The translations under genes and the position numbers were made by a program. From NCBI RefSeq assembly GCF_001570905.1, contig NZ_BCSO01000014.1, positions 1 through 45,816 on the forward strand: a DNA stretch of 45,816 nucleotides, read 5' to 3'. Positions 15,473 to 23,400 of the stretch are shown here, piece after piece (the first letter of the stretch is position 1; every line of letters starts with the position of its first letter). The stretch is from [Zimmermannella] alba NBRC 15616 (lineage in GTDB: Bacteria; Actinomycetota; Actinomycetes; Actinomycetales; Microbacteriaceae). A model generated the notes under the pieces. That model did no database searches and was not told where the DNA came from. It saw only the letters and a list, made by a program, of their open reading frames with translations.

Positions 15473-17934
15473 TCGGCCACGCTCGCGTAGGCGACGATGC
15501 CGTGGCGGACCGCATCGTAGGCTTCGCGTGCGGTGCGCTTGAGGCCGCCAGTCGTGACCTTCTCGATCTGGTCGAGCAGATCAAGCACCTGCTTCGACCA
15601 GCGCACGAAGTCGCCCGCCTGCAGGCCCGCCTCATCGAGGACGTCATCGAGGCGGCCGCCACGAGCCCAGCGGTGCATGGCGGGCACGAGTCCGGTCGCG
15701 AGCGGCACTGTCCGGGGCACACCGTGGCGTTCCTCGAGCTCGTCGAGCTCTTCCCAGAGCCGTTCCGTGTGCTCGAGCGCTTCCCGAAACCCGCCACGCG
15801 GGAGGAATCGCTCCGGTGGATTGTCTTCGTCGCGGCGCGGTTCAAACACGAGCGCAGCCGCCATCGCGGCAAGCCCCGCAGCGTCAAGTTTCAGCCACGC
15901 TTGCTTCCGAATGCACTCGGCGATAAGGAGGTCACGCTCGCCGTAGATGCGCTTAAGCGAGTGGCCGTGGCTTGTCAGGGCAAGGTCATCGCTCGTCGTG
16001 AGCTGCGCGAGATAGCCACGCTCAATGAGCGCATCCGTGAGCCGGTCAAACACCTGCGCGACGGCACCCGTGCGGGATTCGATCTGCCGGACGAGTCGGT
16101 CGGTGTCGTGCTTGAGGCGCCAGTAGCGCTCGCCCCAGCGGGCGTGGTCCTCGCGCTCCGGGCACGAGTGGCACGGATGCATGCGCATCTCGTGGCGGAG
16201 CTCCTGCAGGCGCTGCTGACGACGTTCGCGTTCAGCGTGGGCGTTTGGCATATCCTCGCGGATCTTCTTCCGCTCGAGATCGCTGAGTTCCCGGCGCACA
16301 CGCGAGTAGCTGAAGAAATCACCCCGGTGGCACTCCATGGCCGCTTCGTAGCCGGCGAGCGACTCACGCTGCTGCTGCACCTTCCGGGCAATATCGACCA
16401 CGGCTCGGTCGGCCTGGAACTGCGCAAAGGACGACTCGAGGACGTCGCGCGTGCGCTCGCGGCCAAAGCGGTCGACGAGGTTCACCGCCATGTTGTACGT
16501 CGGGCGGAAGGAGGAGTTGAGCGGGTACGAGCGGCGGGATGCGAGGGCTGCGAGCTGCTGCGGGTTCATGCCATCCCGCCACAGCACGACCGCGTGCCCC
16601 TCAACGTCGATACCGCGACGGCCAGCACGACCCGTGAGCTGCGTGAACTCACCCGGCGTGATCGGCACGCGGCCTTCACCGTTGAACTTGTCGAGCTTCT
16701 CGAGCACGACGGTGCGGGCCGGCATGTTGATGCCGAGCGCGAGGGTTTCCGTCGCGAACACGAGCTTCACGAGTTTGTTCTGGAAGAGCTCCTCGACGAC
16801 CTCCTTGAACGCGGGCAGGAGGCCCGCGTGGTGTGAGGCGATGCCGAGTTCGAGTGCTTCCAGCCACTGGAAGTAGCCGAGCACGCCGAGGTCTTCATCC
16901 AGGAGAGAACGGCAGCGGGATTCCACGATCCAGCGGATCTCATCGCGTTCTTCGCGGGTCGTGAGACAGATGCCGGAGCGCTTCAGCTGCTGCACGGCGG
17001 CATCGCAGCCCGCGCGGCTGAAGATGAAGAAGATCGCCGGGAGCATATTCGCCCGATCGAGCTGATCGACGAGCTCTGCCCGGTTGTAACGCTCATCATT
17101 CGAGCGAACTCGAGCCTCCCAATTGCGACCGCCACGACGACCGCCACGAGAGCGCGGTCCCCCGCTTTGACCGCGTCCGCGCTGACGGACGAGGTTCACA
17201 AGCTCCGGGTTCACGCGATCGGTGTACGTGTCGCCGCGCGTCTCGAAGAGGTCCACGAGGCGAGATCCCGCGCGCACGTGGTAGTCGAGCGGGATGGGGC
17301 GATGCTCCGAAACGATCACCTGCGTGTCGCCGCGCACGGCCTGGAGCCAGTCGCCGAACTCTTCTGCATTCGAGACGGTTGCCGAGAGCGAAACGAGTCG
17401 AACTTCGCTCGGCAGGTGGATGATGACCTCTTCCCACACGGCTCCGCGGAAGCGGTCGGCGAGGTAGTGCACCTCATCCATGACGACGTAGGCAAGGTCA
17501 TCCAAGAGCGGCGAATTCGCGTAGAGCATGTTGCGCAGCACCTCGGTCGTCATGACGACGATCCGGGCCTGCGAGTTGATGTTTGTGTCGCCGGTGAGGA
17601 GCCCCACTTCGCTCGGACCGTAGCGGCGCACGAATTCGTTGAACTTTTGATTCGAGAGGGCCTTGATTGGGGCCGTGTAGAAGATCTTCGCGTTCGGGTC
17701 ACGCATCGTGAGGAAGACCGCGAACTCGGCAACAACCGTCTTACCGGCGCCCGTTGGTGCGGCGACGAGCACCGAGTCACCCTCTTCGAGCCGCTCGCAC
17801 GCTTCCCGCTGGAACGGGTCAAAGTCGTAGGAGAGCTGCGACTGGAAGAGTTCAGTCACGGGATACGCGCGCTTGCGTCGCTGTGCCGCGTATCGCTCTG
17901 CGGGGCTCGCTTGGTGCTGCTCGGGCCGGCTCAC
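15469..17934 (-). CDS. helY: Ski2/Mtr4-like DEVH-box RNA helicase HelY
   Basis: 821 residues. Motif I is APTGAGKT (59-66), motif II MDEVH (152-156), and motif III SATVSN. ATETLALGINMPA and QLTGRAGRRGID give motifs V and VI of the Ski2 family. A linker rich in Arg/Gly (RGRGQSGGPRSRGGRRGGRN) sits between the RecA domains. The C-terminal half carries a helical bundle with CHSCPEREDH, a Cys/His cluster. These enzymes unwind structured RNA for processing or decay. The gene lies just after tatC as in Mycobacterium tuberculosis (Rv2092c beside Rv2093c). GTG 17934 overlaps the tatC stop (GTGA). Confidence 0.92.
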   Translation of the reverse strand: MSRPEQHQASPAERYAAQRRKRAYPVTELFQSQLSYDFDPFQREACERLEEGDSVLVAAPTGAGKTVVAEFAVFLTMRDPNAKIFYTAPIKALSNQKFNEFVRRYGPSEVGLLTGDTNINSQARIVVMTTEVLRNMLYANSPLLDDLAYVVMDEVHYLADRFRGAVWEEVIIHLPSEVRLVSLSATVSNAEEFGDWLQAVRGDTQVIVSEHRPIPLDYHVRAGSRLVDLFETRGDTYTDRVNPELVNLVRQRGRGQSGGPRSRGGRRGGRNWEARVRSNDERYNRAELVDQLDRANMLPAIFFIFSRAGCDAAVQQLKRSGICLTTREERDEIRWIVESRCRSLLDEDLGVLGYFQWLEALELGIASHHAGLLPAFKEVVEELFQNKLVKLVFATETLALGINMPARTVVLEKLDKFNGEGRVPITPGEFTQLTGRAGRRGIDVEGHAVVLWRDGMNPQQLAALASRRSYPLNSSFRPTYNMAVNLVDRFGRERTRDVLESSFAQFQADRAVVDIARKVQQQRESLAGYEAAMECHRGDFFSYSRVRRELSDLERKKIREDMPNAHAERERRQQRLQELRHEMRMHPCHSCPEREDHARWGERYWRLKHDTDRLVRQIESRTGAVAQVFDRLTDALIERGYLAQLTTSDDLALTSHGHSLKRIYGERDLLIAECIRKQAWLKLDAAGLAAMAAALVFEPRRDEDNPPERFLPRGGFREALEHTERLWEELDELEERHGVPRTVPLATGLVPAMHRWARGGRLDDVLDEAGLQAGDFVRWSKQVLDLLDQIEKVTTGGLKRTAREAYDAVRHGIVAYASVAE

Positions 17935-18782
17935 AGGCTCGAGACTACCCCGGCGTTGAGTTCTTCTTCGAAGGCCCGCTGACGTTTGGCGCGACGACGG
18001 TCATTGAGCATGCACACGCCGACGGCGAGGAAGTAGAGCACGATCATCGGCACCATGAGGAGGAACATCGAGAGGACGTCGGCTGCGGGGGTCGCCATGG
18101 CGGCGAAGAGTGCCACGACGAGGACCGCACCGCGCCAGCCCTTGAGGATCGTCTTCCCCATGATGACGCCCGCGAAGTTCAGCATGACGAGTACGACCGG
18201 GACGACATAGGCGATGCCGACGGCGAGGCAGAGGTTGAGGACGAAAGAGTAGTAGTACTTCGCGTCAAAGAAGACGGTGTCTTGCACCGGGGCGAAGCTC
18301 GCCATCACCTCGACGATGCGGGGCATGATGAACCAGCCCGTGAGGCAGCCGGCGAGGAACAGCGGCACTGCTGCACCGAGGAAGCCGAGCGCGTATCGGC
18401 GCTCGTTCTTCTTGAGACCCGGCATGAGGAACATCCAGATCTCGTAGAGCCACACGGGTGCCGCGATGACGATGCCGATGGTGAGTGCCATCTGCATACG
18501 AATGTCGAAGGCACTCGTGACGTTCGGGAAGTTGATCGAGACGCCACCAGCGCGTGCGCTTGCGAGCTGCTCGATGGGGACGCGAATGGCATCCAGCACC
18601 GGGCCGGTCAGAATGAAGCCCGCGATCATACCGACGACGATCGCGATGACGGAAACGATGAATCGGTTGCGGAACTCGATGAGGTGTTCCGCCAGGCGCA
18701 TGCGGCCTTCCGGATTCTTCGGTCGGCGTCGGCGCTTGGCTGAGCCCGTACGGTTCGGCACCCCGGAGGATGCGGTGCTCAC
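17931..18782 (-). CDS. tatC: Sec-independent translocase subunit TatC
   Basis: 283 residues with six membrane segments. MRLAEHLIEFRNR at about residue 28 is the signal-peptide-binding motif of TatC, and WLYEIWMFLMPGLKKNERRYALG is the conserved first cytoplasmic loop. It is the receptor for twin-arginine signal peptides and forms the translocase with TatA for folded proteins. No tatB is visible here. GTG 18782 starts one base after the tatA stop (TAG-C-GTG), giving a 27-residue Arg-rich N-terminal extension. The family core begins at Met28, so a later start is possible. Confidence 0.95.
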   Translation of the reverse strand: MSTASSGVPNRTGSAKRRRRPKNPEGRMRLAEHLIEFRNRFIVSVIAIVVGMIAGFILTGPVLDAIRVPIEQLASARAGGVSINFPNVTSAFDIRMQMALTIGIVIAAPVWLYEIWMFLMPGLKKNERRYALGFLGAAVPLFLAGCLTGWFIMPRIVEVMASFAPVQDTVFFDAKYYYSFVLNLCLAVGIAYVVPVVLVMLNFAGVIMGKTILKGWRGAVLVVALFAAMATPAADVLSMFLLMVPMIVLYFLAVGVCMLNDRRRAKRQRAFEEELNAGVVSSL

Positions 18783-18783
18783 G

Positions 18784-19056
18784 CTAGGCGTTGGACTCCG
18801 GCTTGGGCTGAGGCTCGGCCGTGTTCGGCGTCACCGGCTCGCTCGGAGCAGCAGGAGCGGTCGTGGCAGCGGGAGCGGCTTCGCCGTCCTTCTTCTGCTT
18901 GGGGTTCTCGTCCTGCATCTGACGCATTTCGCCGCGGAAGATGCGCATCGACTGGCCGAGGCTCTTCGCGAGGGCCGGCAGCTTCGGTGCACCGAACAGC
19001 AGTAGGACCAGGAAGAGAATCGCGATGAGGTGCCAGCCACCAAATCCTTGGAACAT
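18784..19056 (-). CDS. tatA: Twin-arginine translocase pore subunit TatA
   Basis: 90 residues: one membrane helix (GGWHLIAILFLVLLLFG), the conserved hinge FGAPKLPALAKSLGQSMRIFR, an amphipathic helix, then a Pro/Ala/Thr-rich tail of about 40 residues that is probably disordered. It oligomerises to let folded proteins cross the membrane once TatC binds the signal peptide. It is followed at one base by tatC and preceded by a gap of only 9 bp. Confidence 0.96.
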   Translation of the reverse strand: MFQGFGGWHLIAILFLVLLLFGAPKLPALAKSLGQSMRIFRGEMRQMQDENPKQKKDGEAAPAATTAPAAPSEPVTPNTAEPQPKPESNA

Positions 19057-19065
19057 GCTCGTGCT

Positions 19066-19422
19066 CTACTTTCGTGCCAGGTGGGCGTATTGCATGGGGT
19101 CTGCCTTGATGAGCGCGCGGCCGCGTGCGAGGCGTGCTTCGTGGCGGGCGTGCTTGCGCTCGTCGATGTCCTCGCGGATGAGACGACGTTCGCGTTCCAC
19201 CGCGGCGGCGCCACGCAGCATGGCGCTTTCCGGGTCTGGAATGGGCGCGACGAGTGCTTCTGCGGCAGCGGCCTGCTCGTCAAGCAGCTGCTGCAGCGAC
19301 TCGAATTCGGCGAGGAGCGCCATGACCTTGCGGTACAGGCTCACTGCGCACAGCGTGAGCACGACGAGCAGGACGAGAACCAGTCCCGTCCAAATCAGTA
19401 CCCACGACCACCACGGCATCAT
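19066..19422 (-). CDS. Small bitopic membrane protein with coiled-coil tail
   Basis: 118 residues. A Trp-rich N-terminus and one membrane helix (WVLIWTGLVLVLLVVLTLCAV) are followed by a long charged helix (residues 30-110) with heptad-like Leu/Ala spacing and many Arg/Glu pairs (ERERRLIREDIDERKHARHEA). The tail faces the cytosol. I do not know a named family, but actinobacteria often carry a hypothetical membrane gene between pafC and tatA. The position invites a role near the Tat system; that is inference. Two Met codons (19422, 19419) are both possible starts; no ribosome-binding site is seen, fitting coupling to pafC 12 bp upstream. Confidence 0.8.
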   Translation of the reverse strand: MMPWWSWVLIWTGLVLVLLVVLTLCAVSLYRKVMALLAEFESLQQLLDEQAAAAEALVAPIPDPESAMLRGAAAVERERRLIREDIDERKHARHEARLARGRALIKADPMQYAHLARK

Positions 19423-19434
19423 CAGGAGGACAGT

Positions 19435-20415
19435 CTACGCACCCTCGTGAATGAAGGGTGACCTGCGGGTAGCCGCAGCGGTCCATTCCGCCACGGCCCG
19501 GCGGGCGTCCGCAGGTTCCACGACTTCGAGGTGTCCGGCATGGCGTGTCGCGAGGCGCGCGAGCACCGACCAGTCTGTGACGAGCGCGGTTGCGCGACGC
19601 CATCCTTCGCGGTCTGGCTTTGACACGCGGCGGGCTGTGTCGAGGTACTCCGAGACGTGTTCGTGCGCGACCGGTGAGAAGCGGATCTCGGCGCGCAGCA
19701 CGGAGTCGTCGTAGCTGAACACGGGCGCTTCGTCTTCGGCCGGATGCTGCTTCGCCGGGGTGTCGAGCATCGTGAGCTTCGTCATCCGGTCGAGGCGGAA
19801 GGTTCGGTAGGCGTTGTGCTCGTAGCTCCAGGCCCGCAGATACAGTTCGTGGCCATGCTCGAGCACCTTGCTCGGGTCCGCGATGAGGCTCCGCTCCCCT
19901 CGCCGAGGCGAGCGGTAGGTGAATTCGAGTTGGCGACCTTCGCCCATTGCATCACGAATGCGTTCGGCGCGTTCGCTCAGCCACTCATCGCGGGTGGCGA
20001 CGATCGTCGGGTCCCCTCCGAGTTTCGCGATGAGCTCGCGGTACGGCGTCGGGTCGGTGATGCTCGCGAGCGAGGCGAGATAGTTGAGCCCCATGAGCAG
20101 GGCCGCGAGGTCACGGTTGCCGAGCGGCGGCGCATCCTCGAGCGCAACAAAGTGGGTGACTTCGATGAGCCCGTCATCGAGGGCGTCAAAGTTGAGGTCG
20201 AAGAGCTCTGTCCCGCTGTAGTCGTCAAGCTGCGGTTTGCCGGACACCGAGAGCATCGTCACGAGGTCGCGCATCGTGGCCTCGCTCGTGTTGAAGTGGG
20301 CCGCCGCCTCACGGAGCGTGACAGCCTCGCCGCGCGCCTTGAGGTACGGCACGAGTGAAGTGAGGATGGTCAGTTCGTCGAAGAGGAAGTCGTGGGTTGA
20401 GCGGCGCTTCGTCAT
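19435..20415 (-). CDS. pafC: WYL-domain transcription activator PafC
   Basis: 326 residues. A winged-helix region (about 1-75, TLREAAAHFNTSEATMRDLVTML) precedes a WYL domain (about 150-240: LEFTYRSPRRGERSLIADPSKVL, then HELYLRAWSYEHNAYRTFRLDRM) and a C-terminal WCX extension. With PafB it forms PafBC, the activator of the LexA-independent DNA-damage response in mycobacteria; the WYL domain senses a single-stranded nucleic-acid ligand. The start ATG 20415 overlaps the pafB stop (ATGA), ensuring equal amounts. No pafA or proteasome gene is adjacent, consistent with lineages that keep PafBC but have lost Pup-proteasome genes. Confidence 0.93.
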   Translation of the reverse strand: MTKRRSTHDFLFDELTILTSLVPYLKARGEAVTLREAAAHFNTSEATMRDLVTMLSVSGKPQLDDYSGTELFDLNFDALDDGLIEVTHFVALEDAPPLGNRDLAALLMGLNYLASLASITDPTPYRELIAKLGGDPTIVATRDEWLSERAERIRDAMGEGRQLEFTYRSPRRGERSLIADPSKVLEHGHELYLRAWSYEHNAYRTFRLDRMTKLTMLDTPAKQHPAEDEAPVFSYDDSVLRAEIRFSPVAHEHVSEYLDTARRVSKPDREGWRRATALVTDWSVLARLATRHAGHLEVVEPADARRAVAEWTAAATRRSPFIHEGA

Positions 20416-21425
20416 GTGGTCACCTCCGCGTGGAGGGCACGGACACGCTCGAGACGCTCGGTAACATCTGCGCGGAGCTCGGCAGGCTCCAGGACGATAA
20501 CCTCCGGGCCGAAGCCAGCGAGTTCATCGGCGAGGAGCCAGCGGTCGAGGTAGCCGAGCTCGAGTTCGCTCCATCCCGTGTGTTCGGATTCGCGGCTCGA
20601 GCTTCGGCGGGCAAGGCGCACTTCGGCGTCGCTGCCCTCCTCGACGAGGATGCGGGCCCGCTGCTCAGCGCGAAGTTCGCTGAAGTCGGCGAGCGTGGAC
20701 TCGGTCACCTCACGCTGCGAGGGGTACTCGTCGGGGTAGGAGTCCCCGAGGCGAATCGTGCCGGAGATGCGCGAGACGACGAAGCGGCGAAGCGCCTTGC
20801 GGTCCCGGTCATCGGCGATGAGCATCCACACGCCATCCACGGCCACAAGTGCGAGCGGCCGCGCGTGGCGCTCCTCGAGCTGGGTCGCATCCACCTTCCG
20901 GTAGGCGAAGGTGATCTCGCGGCGGCTCGCGATGGCCTCGGAAAGGCGATCGAAGTGCGCCGAGCGGGCGCGGAGCCTCGGCGCGTCGCCACTCGGGAGG
21001 GCTGCCGTCGCTTCGGTGGCACGAATCTTTGCCAGACCTCGGGCTGCGGAGTCGGCGAAGTCGCTCGATCGAAGCGCTGCGTAGGCCGCTTCGATGAGCG
21101 CACACTCTTCGGCCGAAAAGTGCAGGCCGTGCGGCATGCTCTGTGCGCCTTCGCGGATGCAGTACCGCAAGAAGCGGTTGTCACCAGGCCGTGCTGGGTC
21201 CTCGAGCGTTTCGATGCGCCATCCGCGGTCGCGCAGCTCTTGCTTGTCGCGCTCGAACATTTTCTCGAGTGAGGCGTTCGCGCCGCTGGCATCGACGAGC
21301 TGACGGTAGCCGTCGATGCCGGTGAAGAGTTCGTGCTTCGTGTAGCCGCGTTCGCTCGTGAGCAACGCCATGAGCAGGTTGAACTTGCGTGATGCGGGTG
21401 ACACCTCGCGCACGCCCCTCGTCAC
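20412..21425 (-). CDS. pafB: WYL-domain transcription activator PafB
   Basis: 337 residues. SPASRKFNLLMALLTSERGYTKHELF is the typical PafB opening. Then come a winged helix, a WYL domain near 165-235 (ITFAYRKVDATQLEERHARPLALV, then GVWMLIADDRDRKALRRFVVSRI) and a WCX tail. It works as the partner of PafC in DNA-damage transcription activation. GTG 21425 shares one base with the stop of the upstream FKBP gene (TAGTG), so translation is coupled. Being downstream of lipoprotein folding genes is unusual for pafB, which in mycobacteria follows pafA. Confidence 0.93.
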   Translation of the reverse strand: MTRGVREVSPASRKFNLLMALLTSERGYTKHELFTGIDGYRQLVDASGANASLEKMFERDKQELRDRGWRIETLEDPARPGDNRFLRYCIREGAQSMPHGLHFSAEECALIEAAYAALRSSDFADSAARGLAKIRATEATAALPSGDAPRLRARSAHFDRLSEAIASRREITFAYRKVDATQLEERHARPLALVAVDGVWMLIADDRDRKALRRFVVSRISGTIRLGDSYPDEYPSQREVTESTLADFSELRAEQRARILVEEGSDAEVRLARRSSSRESEHTGWSELELGYLDRWLLADELAGFGPEVIVLEPAELRADVTERLERVRALHAEVTT

Positions 21426-22390
21426 TAGTGCGCCTTGAGGATGTCAATCACGAACACGAGCGGCGCGTTGGCGGGAATGCTGCCACCCTGCGGAGGCTGC
21501 GCGCCATACGCGAGATCGGCGGGGATGATCGCAATGACCCGCGAACCGACCGTCTGCCCAACGAGCGCCTTGCCGAAGCCCGGCACGACCTGGTCGGTCT
21601 GGAACTGGGCGGGCTCGCCTCGCTGCCAGCTCGAGTCGAAGACCTTGCCGTCCTGCAAGAGCATGCCCTGGTACTGGACGACGACCGTCTGGCCCTCGAG
21701 CACGAGGTCCCCATCACCCTTGAGCACCGGGTCGATGACGAGTTCTGGCTGCTCGGTGGCGGGCTTTGCAACCGTGATGCCTTCGGGCTTCGCCTTCGCC
21801 TCGTTCTTCGAGATGGTGACGATGTCCTGGACTGGCGCCTGCGGGGTGCCCCAGGCGATGCTCTGATCGAGGACGTCAACGTCGGCGATGAGGAGCCCGT
21901 CACCGACGTTTTCTGCCCCGGTGGTGGATTCGAGCATGAGCTCACTCGGCAGCAGCACGGCGATGCGCGAGTTGCTCTTCACGCCAATGAAGGCGTCTTT
22001 GATGTATTGCGGGATGTTCGAGGCAGAGAGATCAATCGGCGCGGAGGAGAGCACGCCGTATTGCGCCTGCTCCTGCTTCGTCGCGACGTCGAAGACCGAC
22101 GCCTTCACGAACACGGTCGAAGCGCTCGTCACCTCAGGGCCGGTGCCGCCATTGACGACCGTGCGCTGGATCTCCGAACCGAGCGAGGAAACATCACCGA
22201 TCGTGACGCGAGGCTCCGTCCAGGTCTCCCCGACGACGCTCACATTGTCGATGGCCTGATTGGCGCCGCCAAGCGTCGAAGCGGGGTCGGCCGGGTCTGC
22301 TGTGGAGCAGCCGCTCAACACCAGCATGCCCGCAAGCACTGCCGCGCCAATGAGAGCACGCATCCGAGGCCGAGTCAGTCCAGACATCAC
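21425..22390 (-). CDS. FKBP-type peptidyl-prolyl isomerase lipoprotein
   Basis: About 321 residues. Lipoprotein signal peptide with lipobox LSGC at residues 25-28. An N-terminal half (about 60-180) looks like a degenerate FKBP repeat. The C-terminal half (about 220-320) is a recognisable FKBP domain: VVVQYQGMLLQDGKVFDSSW, VPGFGKALVGQTVGSRVIAIIPADLAYG, and NAPLVFVIDIL. It would catalyse prolyl isomerisation in secreted proteins from the outer membrane face. GTG 22390 and ATG 22387 are adjacent start options; either overlaps the preceding stop. It forms a pair with the next gene upstream. Confidence 0.88.
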   Translation of the reverse strand: MMSGLTRPRMRALIGAAVLAGMLVLSGCSTADPADPASTLGGANQAIDNVSVVGETWTEPRVTIGDVSSLGSEIQRTVVNGGTGPEVTSASTVFVKASVFDVATKQEQAQYGVLSSAPIDLSASNIPQYIKDAFIGVKSNSRIAVLLPSELMLESTTGAENVGDGLLIADVDVLDQSIAWGTPQAPVQDIVTISKNEAKAKPEGITVAKPATEQPELVIDPVLKGDGDLVLEGQTVVVQYQGMLLQDGKVFDSSWQRGEPAQFQTDQVVPGFGKALVGQTVGSRVIAIIPADLAYGAQPPQGGSIPANAPLVFVIDILKAH

Positions 22391-23400
22391 TTCGTCTCCA
22401 CTTCATCCGAGGCAAGCACATCCACGACGAGCACGAGCGTGCGGCCAGTCGCCAGCGAGGGGCTCAGCGGGCCGCGTCGTGAGAGCGCCTGCTCGGTCGG
22501 CACGACCGTCACGAGCTGCGAACCACCGGGTTGACCGATGAGCTGGCTCGTCACGCCGTACAGGCCATCGTCACCGTTCGGGTCTGCCGTCGCGGTGAGC
22601 TGCATGACGGAGTTGCTCGCATCCCAGCTCGACGCGATTTCGGTGCCACTCTCCCAATCGAAGATCGACACGTGCACGGTGAGCTTCTCGCCGTCGGTGA
22701 TCGGCTCGCCGAAGCCGCGCACGCGGAGCGCGTGGCGCGCTTCCGTCGGGGCGGGCTGATTCGGCATGGTCACACCAGGGCGACCGTTCGGCGCCGTCAC
22801 CACGGCGGGGATGCCATCCTGTGGCGGGGCAATGACGCCGGCGGCACTCGAGGGATACACGCGCGTGACATCCGCCGCAAAAATGACGGTCGAGTTGGTG
22901 CTTCCGGCCATCGTGCCGATGTCGCCGAAGAGCTCGTTGGCGGGCATCGCCGAGACGAGACGCTCCCCTGCCTGTGCACACTGCAGCACGGCTGCGGCGC
23001 CCGGCAGCTGTGCCGTGAGCGCCGCCATCGTCATTGGGACAGGCTCACCCTCCGGGGTGCTCGCGAAGTCGCCGTACTCGATGATGGGCGAGCCGTCGAT
23101 CGCCGAAGCGACCGTAAAGCGTGCTTCGAGGACACCCGATTCGGTGGCGAAGTTGCCGCTGCCAGCGCCCGCACGAGCAAGCTGCATCGTGTGCGTGCTC
23201 ACGGGCGCGGCAAGCTGGATGTCCAGGCGCTCGCCGAAGGCGCCGTCGCTGCCAATCGCGTCGGCGGCAGCACCCGGCAGGCTCGGGGGCGTGCACGAAC
23301 CGTCTGGGCCAGCGCTCGCAGGGATCTGCGTGCAGCCAGTGAGTGAGACGAGCGCGGCGGCGCTCAGGGCGAATGCGGTGCAGCGTCGAACGAGCGTCAT
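22387..23400 (-). CDS. FKBP-like lipoprotein, degenerate
   Basis: 337 residues with lipobox LTGC (residues 20-23). Two halves of similar pattern follow. Each has an FKBP-like core of the form GExVpMtM or IGQPGGSQLVTVVPTEQAL and ends in a hydrophobic strand (TVIFAADVTRVY; TLVLVVDVLAS), where true FKBPs have a VF-V-VEL strand. The aromatic active-site residues are mostly absent, so isomerase activity is doubtful; a chaperone or scaffold role is possible. It looks like an older duplicate of the downstream FKBP gene. ATG 23400 overlaps the TrmI stop (ATGA). Confidence 0.75.
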   Translation of the reverse strand: MTLVRRCTAFALSAAALVSLTGCTQIPASAGPDGSCTPPSLPGAAADAIGSDGAFGERLDIQLAAPVSTHTMQLARAGAGSGNFATESGVLEARFTVASAIDGSPIIEYGDFASTPEGEPVPMTMAALTAQLPGAAAVLQCAQAGERLVSAMPANELFGDIGTMAGSTNSTVIFAADVTRVYPSSAAGVIAPPQDGIPAVVTAPNGRPGVTMPNQPAPTEARHALRVRGFGEPITDGEKLTVHVSIFDWESGTEIASSWDASNSVMQLTATADPNGDDGLYGVTSQLIGQPGGSQLVTVVPTEQALSRRGPLSPSLATGRTLVLVVDVLASDEVETK

